Shown in pieces: positions 18,344 through 25,793 of a DNA stretch of 64,000 nt. The translations under genes were made by a program, and so were the position numbers. Source of the DNA: Flavobacteriaceae bacterium (GTDB taxonomy: Bacteria; Bacteroidota; Bacteroidia; Flavobacteriales; Flavobacteriaceae); the NCBI GenBank assembly GCA_029243245.1, contig JAQWSK010000005.1, positions 1-64,000 of the forward strand, read 5' to 3'. The notes beneath the pieces were generated by a model. It did no database searches. It saw only the letters and a program-made list of their open reading frames with translations, and had not been told where the DNA came from. The first letter of the stretch is position 1; each line of letters begins with the position of its first letter.

Positions 18344-19813
18344 TTGAATAAAACACTAATCTTAATTTTTTTAACTTTATTTATTTCATGTCATAATAAT
18401 GAAGATAAAAAAGAAAGACCTAATATTATTTTAATTGTTGCAGATGATTTAGGGTGGAATGATTTGTCATATATGGGTTCAAAATACTATCAGACTCCCA
18501 ATATAGATAAACTTTCAAAAAGTGGAATGATATTTTACAATGCTTATGCGTCAGCGGCTAACTGTGCTCCAAGTAGAGCATCTATGCTAACAGGAAAATT
18601 CACAACAGAACACGAAATATATACAGTAGGTAGATCAGATAGAGGAAACAGCAAAACAAGAAAATTAATTCCAATAAAGAATAATACAATTCTTGATTTA
18701 AAATATTTTTTAATTCCAGAGATGTTAAAAAGTCAAGGATATTATAATGGCCATTTTGGTAAATGGCATTTGGGACCAAAAGGTTTTCACCCCGAGCAAA
18801 ACGGATTTGATGTAAATATTGGCGGACATAAAAAAGGAAGTCCTGGAAAAGGGGGCTATTTTTCACCATATACTAACCCAAAACTAGAAGACGGTCCTGA
18901 AGGAGAATATTTAACTGATAGAATAGGTGATGAAGTAATCAAGTTCATTGATAAAAATCAAAACAAAGCATTTTTCGCATATGTTCCGTTTTATTCTGTT
19001 CATACTCCAATTCAATCAAAAAAAGAATATCAGCAAAAATATTCTGATATTAATGGAGATGAAAATCATAATCGTCCAGATTATGCTGGTATGATCCAAT
19101 CACTTGATGAGAATGTTGGTAAAATTTTAAATAAAATCGAAGAATTAAAGCTATCAGAAAAAACATTAATAATTTTTACATCTGATAATGGTGGAATTCG
19201 ATCTATATCAAATCAATTTCCCCTCAGAGCTGGAAAAGGATCTTATTATGAAGGTGGAATTAAAGTCCCCTTAATTTTTTCGTGGAAAAGGAAAATTGAA
19301 GAAAAAAGTGAATCTTTTGAAAGAGTTACAAATATTGATTTTTTCACAACCATAAAAAAAATAATTGGGTATGAAAACGAAAATTTAGAATTAGAGGGAT
19401 TAGACCTTAATCCAATTTTTGAGGGTGAAAATTTAGAGAAAAGAGCTTTGTTCTTTCATTTTCCAATTTATTTAGAGCCTTACAATGTTCAAAAAGATAA
19501 TGGGACTGACCCTTTGTTTAGAACAAGACCAGGATCAGTAATAATAAAAGATAATTGGAAATTACATCACTACTTTGAAGATAATAGTCTAGAGTTATAT
19601 AACTTAGAAAAAGATATTTCAGAATCAGATAATTTGAGCAAAATAAATCAAGAGAAAACTAACGAACTATTGAATGAATTAAATACGTGGAGGAACAATA
19701 GAAGCGCTCCAATTCCAAATCAGATCAATACTTACTATGATCAAAAGTTTGTTGATAGTTTATTGATGTTAATTCATAATAAAAAAATGAATGGTAGAAT
19801 TAAGTCAATGTAA
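18344..19813 (+). CDS. Type I sulfatase lipoprotein
   Basis: The 489-residue sulfatase begins at a TTG codon, the only plausible start because the signal peptide (NKTLILIFLTLFISC, lipobox Cys16) begins immediately after it. Asp34-Asp35 (ADDLGWND) and formylglycine motif CAPSR (Cys74-Arg78, then ASMLTGK) are intact; HFGKWHLG and FTSDNGG follow. It is closely related in layout to the 470-residue sulfatase across the divergent gap (shared KGSP...GGYFSPYTNPKLEDGPEGEYLTDR-type region), so the two are probably an old duplication with diverged specificity. The next sulfatase starts 5 bp downstream. Confidence 0.9.
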   Translation: MNKTLILIFLTLFISCHNNEDKKERPNIILIVADDLGWNDLSYMGSKYYQTPNIDKLSKSGMIFYNAYASAANCAPSRASMLTGKFTTEHEIYTVGRSDRGNSKTRKLIPIKNNTILDLKYFLIPEMLKSQGYYNGHFGKWHLGPKGFHPEQNGFDVNIGGHKKGSPGKGGYFSPYTNPKLEDGPEGEYLTDRIGDEVIKFIDKNQNKAFFAYVPFYSVHTPIQSKKEYQQKYSDINGDENHNRPDYAGMIQSLDENVGKILNKIEELKLSEKTLIIFTSDNGGIRSISNQFPLRAGKGSYYEGGIKVPLIFSWKRKIEEKSESFERVTNIDFFTTIKKIIGYENENLELEGLDLNPIFEGENLEKRALFFHFPIYLEPYNVQKDNGTDPLFRTRPGSVIIKDNWKLHHYFEDNSLELYNLEKDISESDNLSKINQEKTNELLNELNTWRNNRSAPIPNQINTYYDQKFVDSLLMLIHNKKMNGRIKSM

Positions 19814-19818
19814 TAATT

Positions 19819-21345
19819 ATGAAAAAAAAATTAATACTTGTTGTCATATTTTTCTTTGCTTTCGTTTCATGCTCTCAAAAAGATAAAACAATTGAGTCAC
19901 CTAATTTTGTTTATATTCTTGCTGATGACTTAGGATATGGTGAATTAGGAGTTTTTGGTCAAAAGGTAATTGAGACCCCCCATATTGATGAATTAGCAAA
20001 ACAAGGAATGATTTTGACGGATCATTATACCGGATCTCCTGTTTGTGCTCCTGCTCGCGCCGTATTCTTGACAGGACTTCACACAGGTAATAATCCAGTT
20101 AGAGGAAATGATGAATGGAAGGAACGAGGTGATGTCTGGAGCTTTAAAGCAATGTTTGAAGATTCTAAACTTGAAGGACAGCGTCCTTTGCCTGACTCAA
20201 CAAGAACTGTTGCTAATTATTTTCAATCTAATGGTTATAAAACTGGAATGGTAGGTAAATGGGGTCTTGGCGCACCCAACACTAATAGTATTCCAAATAA
20301 TAAAGGTTTTGATTTTTTTTATGGTTATAATTGTCAGAGACAGGCCCATACTTTTTATCCAAGTCATTTATGGAAAAATAAAGAAAGGCATATTCTTAAC
20401 AATAAAATTGTTGATAAAGGTGCTCTTAAGATAGGTCTGGATCCTAATAGTCTTGCAAGCTATGAAATTTACAATCAAAATGATTATGGACCAACTCTAA
20501 TGCACAATGAGGCATTAGGGTTTTTAGATAGAAATAAAGACAATAAGTTTTTTCTGTATTATGCGAGCCCTCTTCCTCATTTACCACTTCAAGCACCAGA
20601 GAAATGGGTAAATTATTATAGAAAAAAAATAGGAAAAGAAAAACCTTATATAGGTGATAAAGGGTATTATCCTAATCAGTTTCCTATGGCTACTTATGCT
20701 GCGATGATTTCTTATTTGGATGAACAAGTGGGTGAAATTGTGGCTAAACTTAAAGAAATTGGAAAATACGAAAATACTCTTGTGATTTTTACAAGTGACA
20801 ATGGCCCAACTCACTTAAAGCAAGTTGATATTGATTTTTTTAATAGCACTGGGATTTTTGTAAATTCTAAAAAGACTGTCAAAGGCAGTGTTAATGAGGG
20901 TGGAATTAGAGTGCCTACTATTGCAACCTGGCCTAATAAAATCAAAAGTGGATCAAAATCTGCTCACCCTAGTACTTTTTATGATTTCTTTGCTACTGTT
21001 GCTGATATTATTGGTGAACCTACATCTTATGATAATGATGGTATCAGTTACTACTCTACATTGATTGGAAAAAAGCAAAAAACACACGATTACCTTTATT
21101 GGGAATTTCCTGCCTATGGAGGGCAACAAGCTATTCGATTTAATCAATGGAAGGGAATAAAAAAAGATTTATTAAAAGGACCATCAAAACTTCAACTTTA
21201 TAACTTAAATAAAGATCCAAAAGAAATAAATAATGTAGCTACTAATCATCCTGAAATTGTTAAAAAAATGGAAAGATCTATGAAAGAGGCACACACAAAA
21301 GCTACTATTAAAAAATTTAATATACCAGTTTTAGATGAGCAATAA
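19819..21345 (+). CDS. Type I sulfatase lipoprotein with CAPAR motif
   Basis: The 508-residue sulfatase has lipobox FVSC (Cys18), metal ligands Asp36-Asp37 (ADDLGYGE) and formylglycine motif CAPAR (Cys76-Arg80), followed by AVFLTGLHTGNNPVRGN. The fourth motif position is Ala instead of the commoner Ser or Thr; this is tolerated in known sulfatases. KWGLGAPNTNSIPNNKGFD and PHLPLQAPEKW are typical of a secreted arylsulfatase group frequent in marine Bacteroidota. It forms an operon with the upstream sulfatase. The gene is convergent with the FGE-like gene, 52 bp away. Confidence 0.9.
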   Translation: MKKKLILVVIFFFAFVSCSQKDKTIESPNFVYILADDLGYGELGVFGQKVIETPHIDELAKQGMILTDHYTGSPVCAPARAVFLTGLHTGNNPVRGNDEWKERGDVWSFKAMFEDSKLEGQRPLPDSTRTVANYFQSNGYKTGMVGKWGLGAPNTNSIPNNKGFDFFYGYNCQRQAHTFYPSHLWKNKERHILNNKIVDKGALKIGLDPNSLASYEIYNQNDYGPTLMHNEALGFLDRNKDNKFFLYYASPLPHLPLQAPEKWVNYYRKKIGKEKPYIGDKGYYPNQFPMATYAAMISYLDEQVGEIVAKLKEIGKYENTLVIFTSDNGPTHLKQVDIDFFNSTGIFVNSKKTVKGSVNEGGIRVPTIATWPNKIKSGSKSAHPSTFYDFFATVADIIGEPTSYDNDGISYYSTLIGKKQKTHDYLYWEFPAYGGQQAIRFNQWKGIKKDLLKGPSKLQLYNLNKDPKEINNVATNHPEIVKKMERSMKEAHTKATIKKFNIPVLDEQ

Positions 21346-21397
21346 CGAACAATTAAATAAAAATATATATTAAAAAATTTTTTTAACTAATTAGACC

Positions 21398-21982
21398 TTA
21401 AGGTTTATATACAACTAAACTTATATGAGTATTAGCAGTTTCTTTATCTACAAATAATTTTCTTTCTCGCTGAGTTCCATGGCAAGTTTTAGGTGAACAT
21501 AAATAAGAGCCACCAGCTAATCGTATTTCACCTTTTATATTTTCTGTTGTGGTAAGATCCCAAACATTTCCAACTATATTGATGTTATTAATTTCTTTGA
21601 TAGATTTAGATTCACTAATTACAGGTCTTTTGTCATTTGCAACTGCTTTCCAATATTGATCGTAAGTGGGTAATTTAACACCTGCCCATTTACAATACGC
21701 CAAAGCATCGTTATAACTTATTTGTGTCACAGGTAAATTGAAGTTTTTGATTGGCTCTCCGTTAGGAGATTTCCATGAAACATTCTGAATTATATCAAAG
21801 TTAAATACATCCAATTGTATAAAAGACCATCCAAATTTTTCAGCATCAGTTATATAGTTTGTTGAGTCAATAAAAACTGAAAAATCTTTAATAGTTACTG
21901 GTTTTAATTTGATTTGTGACTCACAATGAATATTGAGAATTAAAAAACAAAGAATTAAAATAAATAATGAATTTTTACACAT
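21398..21982 (-). CDS. Compact FGE-family (formylglycine-generating enzyme-like) protein
   Basis: The 194-residue protein has an N-terminal signal sequence (residues 1-20; a poor lipobox, NIHC, at Cys20). The rest aligns by eye to FGE: FSVFIDSTNYITDAEKFGWSF (two adjoining motifs, 34-54), VTQISYNDALAYCKWAGVKLPT (85-106), IVGNVWDLT (136-144), and GGSYLCSPKTC (157-167). The last keeps Cys162 and Cys167 with the same spacing as the copper-binding catalytic pair Cys336/Cys341 of human FGE. Normal FGEs are about 280-350 residues. Here the N-terminal MGS block and about 50 residues between the LPT motif and GNVW are missing, and the final FRC motif is replaced by THISLVVY. The position beside four sulfatases suggests sulfatase activation, but an accessory or inactive role is possible. 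The start at 21982 places the signal peptide first. Confidence 0.75.
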   Translation of the reverse strand: MCKNSLFILILCFLILNIHCESQIKLKPVTIKDFSVFIDSTNYITDAEKFGWSFIQLDVFNFDIIQNVSWKSPNGEPIKNFNLPVTQISYNDALAYCKWAGVKLPTYDQYWKAVANDKRPVISESKSIKEINNINIVGNVWDLTTTENIKGEIRLAGGSYLCSPKTCHGTQRERKLFVDKETANTHISLVVYKP

Positions 21983-22049
21983 AGTTTTGATAATAACACA
22001 AAAAAGACCGATAATTAAATATTACAATTTTGTCAATCGTATTTCCAAG

Positions 22050-22913
22050 CTAGTATCTTGGACTTCGACCCATTCCATCAGGAATACCTTTATAATATCT
22101 GAATTGCTCTACTGGTATATCATTTACAAATTTTATTCTTTTTCTTAGTCTTTTAAATACCCTATCTTTTTCTCCTTTTGGATAGTTATTAATATCTGAT
22201 CCCAAATAATCATTCCAGCCACTAGACCATTGACTCAAATATTTTGAACCTGAGAGTATTTTTTTTTCAACATATTTTTGAATATTTACACTGGTGTTTA
22301 TATCACTAATATTACCTCCGTAAAAAAGAAATTCTGGGACAGCATATGCTTCCAATTTATTATGAATTATGTCTCCTTCATACATCAGGTGCCATTCTGC
22401 TGCCCTAACAGCATCAGCTGTTAAATATGCGGCAGCTCTGTGATCACTTTTGTGCCAAACCTGATAATTATAGCCCGGATCAAACGACATTAAAACATCA
22501 GGTTTAATCTTTCTAATATGGTGAACTATTTTTCCAATAATTTCCTCTCTATCTGCAAACTCTAGTCTACCATCATCATAGCCTAAATTAATATATTTAT
22601 TTTCCGAAAGGCCAATAACCTTCATGGCATTTATCTGTTCTTGTCTTCTTATTTTTGATAAATCATTTTTGTTCATATATAAATCTTTTGTTCCAACATT
22701 TCCTGTAGTAAGTGTTAGTATATAAATTTTGTTTTGATGATCATTTAAAAGAGCTAATGTTCCATGAGACATGTAATCGTCATCGGGATGAGCACCAATA
22801 AGAAGTATAGTTTTTTCTTGCCATTCGTTTATTGGAATATTAGGTTGTGAAAAGCTAAACTTACAAGCAATAAAAATAAATATGATAATTATTTTTCTGA
22901 TTAATTTGTTCAT
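22050..22913 (-). CDS. Secreted PIG-L (LmbE-like) deacetylase
   Basis: The 287-residue protein has a signal peptide (cleavage near KFSFSQ, residue 23) and the PIG-L zinc site: AHPDDD (His42, Asp44, Asp45) and the later HKSDHRAA motif. The family removes acetyl groups from N-acetylglucosamine units of glycoconjugates. Secretion here implies action on an imported or extracellular sugar. It lies 67 bp upstream of the FGE-like gene on the same strand, so the two may be cotranscribed and belong with the sulfatase group. Confidence 0.87.
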   Translation of the reverse strand: MNKLIRKIIIIFIFIACKFSFSQPNIPINEWQEKTILLIGAHPDDDYMSHGTLALLNDHQNKIYILTLTTGNVGTKDLYMNKNDLSKIRRQEQINAMKVIGLSENKYINLGYDDGRLEFADREEIIGKIVHHIRKIKPDVLMSFDPGYNYQVWHKSDHRAAAYLTADAVRAAEWHLMYEGDIIHNKLEAYAVPEFLFYGGNISDINTSVNIQKYVEKKILSGSKYLSQWSSGWNDYLGSDINNYPKGEKDRVFKRLRKRIKFVNDIPVEQFRYYKGIPDGMGRSPRY

Positions 22914-23019
22914 AAAAAATTTTTACATACAATATATTGTTTAATTAACTTATAACCAAAGTATTTAAATTATCTAACCTTACCTTTTAATAATATCTAA
23001 TAAAAAGTAGATTGATTTT

Positions 23020-23037
23020 TTATCTTTGAAAAGATAA
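23020..23037. promoter_or_regulatory. Inverted repeat overlapping a -7 promoter box (operator candidate)
   Basis: TTATCTTT-GA-AAAGATAA is a perfect 8-bp inverted repeat with a 2-bp spacer, 11 bp before the ATG at 23049. The element TATCTTTG (23021-23028) inside it matches the Bacteroidota TAnnTTTG -7 box. A repressor bound here would block the promoter of the gluconokinase/6PGDH fusion. No matching regulator gene is adjacent. The alternative is that the symmetry is chance in AT-rich DNA. Confidence 0.5.
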
Positions 23038-23048
23038 CTGAAAATGAT

Positions 23049-24929
23049 ATGATAGTAATAATGGGTGTTAGTGGAACTGGAAAAACAAGCCTTGGAAAAC
23101 AGCTTTCGCAACAAACAACATGGCCTTTTTATGATGCAGATGATTTTCATTCCAAATCAAACAAAGACAAAATGAAGTTGGGACTTGGCTTAGAAGATTC
23201 CGATCGAATACCATGGCTTTCTCTTTTGGCTCAAAAAATTAAAGAATGGTCCAAAAAAGGCGAAGCTATTTTAGCTTGTTCAGCGCTTAAAGAAGATTAT
23301 CGAAGTATTCTCTCAGATCAAAATAGTGGGATTACCTGGGTGGTGCTAAATGGTTCATTTAAATTGATTCAAGCACGTCTAAAAAATCGTAAAAATCATT
23401 TTTTTGATCCCCGATTACTTCACTCACAATTTAGCGTGCTAGAACTTCCCTCTTATGGAATTTACCTGAACATTGAGAAGCCTTTACCAGAGATGAGTGC
23501 GACTCTTTTAAAAAAGATAAATCCTTCAAATTCTGCAACTATTGGAGTTATTGGAATGGGGGTAATGGGGCAAGGAATTGCATTAAATTGTGCTGAAAAT
23601 AATTTTTCTACGGCCGTTTATAATCGATTAGTTCCCGGAGAAGAAAGGGTTATAGATATTTTTATTTCAAACAATTCTCAATTTAAAAATGTATTTGGTT
23701 TCACTGAATTAAGCCATTTCATTGACGCCCTTGAACGGCCACGCAAAATTTGGGTAATGATCAAAAGTGGTTCTGCTGTTGATAAACTGGTTGATGAATT
23801 ATTGCCCTTACTTAACGAAGGTGATGTCCTTGTTGATGGTGGTAATTCACATTATTCAGATACTCAAAGAAGATTCCAAGTACTAGAAAAAAGAAGGATT
23901 TCTTTTTCTGGCTGTGGGGTTTCTGGAGGAGCTCTTGGAGCTCGTCATGGCGCTTCACTTATGTTCGGAGGTAGTTCCAAAGCCTATCGCCTGCTCAGCC
24001 CTGTTTTAAATCGAATTGCCGCTAAAGACATCTTGGGGAATCCCTGTCATGCTTATATGGGTATTGAAGGAGCTGGACATTTTGTAAAGATGATACATAA
24101 CGGTATTGAATATGTCGAAATGCAACTTCTAGCAGAAACTTTTTCGCTATTGTCTCGTCAGATGAATTACCCGGAAATAGTTTCTGTTTTTAACGAATGG
24201 AACACGGGTTCGGAGGCAAGTTATCTCTTAGAAATTACTGCCAAAATTCTTGAGAAAAAAGAAGGCGATCACTTTTTAATTGATTTAATCCTAGACCAAT
24301 CGAGTAACAAAGGAACAGGTATGTGGTCAAGTTCTGCTGCCTTAGCATTGGGAGAAGTTAATTCGATGATGACTTCCGCTGTTTTTTCTCGCTATCTTTC
24401 TTTGATGAAAGCACAACGAACTGTGTTGTCTCAGAGCAACCCCCAAATCGGTAAGTCCAACACTATTGAACTATCTGTGCTTAAAAAAGCATATGGATTT
24501 GCCCGAAAAATTAATCATATTCAAGGGTTTAACCTAATTGAACAAGCGACTAAAATTCACGGATGGGAGTATAAGCCTAGTGAAATTGCTCGTGTTTGGA
24601 CGCAAGGATGTATCATCCGGTCTAATTTAATGGAGCAGCTTGTACAATTTTTTTCAAAAGAGAAAAAGTTACTTCAAAATACGAAATTCATTCGTTTACT
24701 CACCAATTCCGAACCTGATGCTGCAGCTGTAATTCACCATGCTGTAGATCAAAAAATTGCTTTAGATTGTTATTCAAGTGCTTATAATTATTGGATTGCA
24801 TTATGTACAGAAACACTGCCAGCAAACCTCATTCAGGCACAACGTGATTTCTTTGGCGCCCACACCTATCAAAGAGTTGACAAACCTTTAGATCAATATT
24901 TTCACACTCAATGGCAACAAAATGATTGA
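23049..24929 (+). CDS. Bifunctional gluconokinase / 6-phosphogluconate dehydrogenase fusion
   Basis: One 626-residue open frame joins two enzymes. Residues 1-155 are a GntK-type gluconokinase (Walker A GVSGTGKTS at 6-14, then FYDADDFHS and ACSALKEDYR). Residues 164-626 are 6-phosphogluconate dehydrogenase (GVIGMGVMGQG at 166-176, GGNSHY, VSGG at 291-294, HFVKMIHNGIEY at 344-355 with catalytic Lys347 and Glu354, NKGTGMW, and C-terminal QRDFFGAH with substrate-binding Arg and His). The product should turn gluconate into 6-phosphogluconate and then ribulose 5-phosphate, CO2 and NAD(P)H. The usual EE of VSGGEEGARYG is AL here. The junction (about 155-163) contains no stop or frameshift. The gene abuts the convergent ChbG-like gene with no spacer. 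Confidence 0.93.
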   Translation: MIVIMGVSGTGKTSLGKQLSQQTTWPFYDADDFHSKSNKDKMKLGLGLEDSDRIPWLSLLAQKIKEWSKKGEAILACSALKEDYRSILSDQNSGITWVVLNGSFKLIQARLKNRKNHFFDPRLLHSQFSVLELPSYGIYLNIEKPLPEMSATLLKKINPSNSATIGVIGMGVMGQGIALNCAENNFSTAVYNRLVPGEERVIDIFISNNSQFKNVFGFTELSHFIDALERPRKIWVMIKSGSAVDKLVDELLPLLNEGDVLVDGGNSHYSDTQRRFQVLEKRRISFSGCGVSGGALGARHGASLMFGGSSKAYRLLSPVLNRIAAKDILGNPCHAYMGIEGAGHFVKMIHNGIEYVEMQLLAETFSLLSRQMNYPEIVSVFNEWNTGSEASYLLEITAKILEKKEGDHFLIDLILDQSSNKGTGMWSSSAALALGEVNSMMTSAVFSRYLSLMKAQRTVLSQSNPQIGKSNTIELSVLKKAYGFARKINHIQGFNLIEQATKIHGWEYKPSEIARVWTQGCIIRSNLMEQLVQFFSKEKKLLQNTKFIRLLTNSEPDAAAVIHHAVDQKIALDCYSSAYNYWIALCTETLPANLIQAQRDFFGAHTYQRVDKPLDQYFHTQWQQND

Positions 24930-25793
24930 TTATTCATTTCTTTTTTCAGTTCTTGCTTGAGTTAGTTCTTTCCATGTGATTAATTGGATATTGTTTTTCT
25001 CAATTTTGGATTTAATTTCTTGACTCGTGAATATTTCAAAATCTATTTGTCTCCATTCAGAGCCAAAATTAGGATGGTTAATAGTTATACCTTTCATTTC
25101 AGGGTCATTAAAAGCAGGATGAATTAAAATAATATTTACTCCGCTTTTTATATTCTCAATAAAGTCTAAATAATATTTTTTTAATTTATTGTTAGCGAAG
25201 TGTTTGTAATTACCGATGCAGATATCATCAAACACAAAATCATTTTTATTAATATTTTCTTTTACATTTAGTCCAACCATTTCTAATAATTTGTTATTTA
25301 AAAGTACAGGAAGATTATAAAATTGCCCTAATTCTTTATATAAATTAAAAAACTCTTTATTTACTCCAACACTATACATATGTGAATCAATATGAGTTGG
25401 ATTTAATCCATAATTCAACGCTTTTTCTATTTGCGCTTTTAATTCTTTTTTTACCTCTTTTTCATTGGCAAATTCTTTTAGTTCATCTCTAGTTCTGAAA
25501 AAATAACCATTTTTATCAACTAAGCTTTTTACATCCTCAATTGGAGATACAGGACCAAATTTATAATTTTCCCATTCACATGTAAGAGTTAGATGAATAC
25601 CATAGTCAAATTGAGAATTTGCTTTAGCATAGTTACCTATTTCATAAAACCAAGGACAAGGAATCATTATGCTATAAGAGTTTACTACTCCCTTTTCAAG
25701 ACTTTCAATAATAGCACTGTTTTGAGAATGTGATAATCCTGCATCATCTGCGTGAATAATTAGGAATTTTGTTTCTTCAAATACAACTTTCAT
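24930..25793 (-). CDS. ChbG/HpnK-family (YdjC-like) carbohydrate deacetylase
   Basis: The 287-residue protein has the YdjC/ChbG metal-site motifs: HADDAGLS (His14, Asp16, Asp17), the GIHLTLTCEW block, and THIDSHMYS with two histidines. ChbG removes acetyl from chitobiose-type sugars; others deacetylate hopanoid-linked sugars. No signal peptide is seen, so it is cytoplasmic. It is the last gene of a six-gene minus-strand operon and overlaps the M81 gene stop by one base, which suggests translational coupling. Its role in that operon is unclear; it could deacylate an N-acetylated substrate. Confidence 0.85.
   Translation of the reverse strand: MKVVFEETKFLIIHADDAGLSHSQNSAIIESLEKGVVNSYSIMIPCPWFYEIGNYAKANSQFDYGIHLTLTCEWENYKFGPVSPIEDVKSLVDKNGYFFRTRDELKEFANEKEVKKELKAQIEKALNYGLNPTHIDSHMYSVGVNKEFFNLYKELGQFYNLPVLLNNKLLEMVGLNVKENINKNDFVFDDICIGNYKHFANNKLKKYYLDFIENIKSGVNIILIHPAFNDPEMKGITINHPNFGSEWRQIDFEIFTSQEIKSKIEKNNIQLITWKELTQARTEKRNE

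Noticed and set aside
23049-24929. Possibility that the kinase-dehydrogenase fusion is an artefact of a missing stop codon
   Set aside because: The frame is continuous over both domains, no internal ATG with a good ribosome site starts the second domain, and both domains have full motifs; an error would need to remove a stop and keep the frame.
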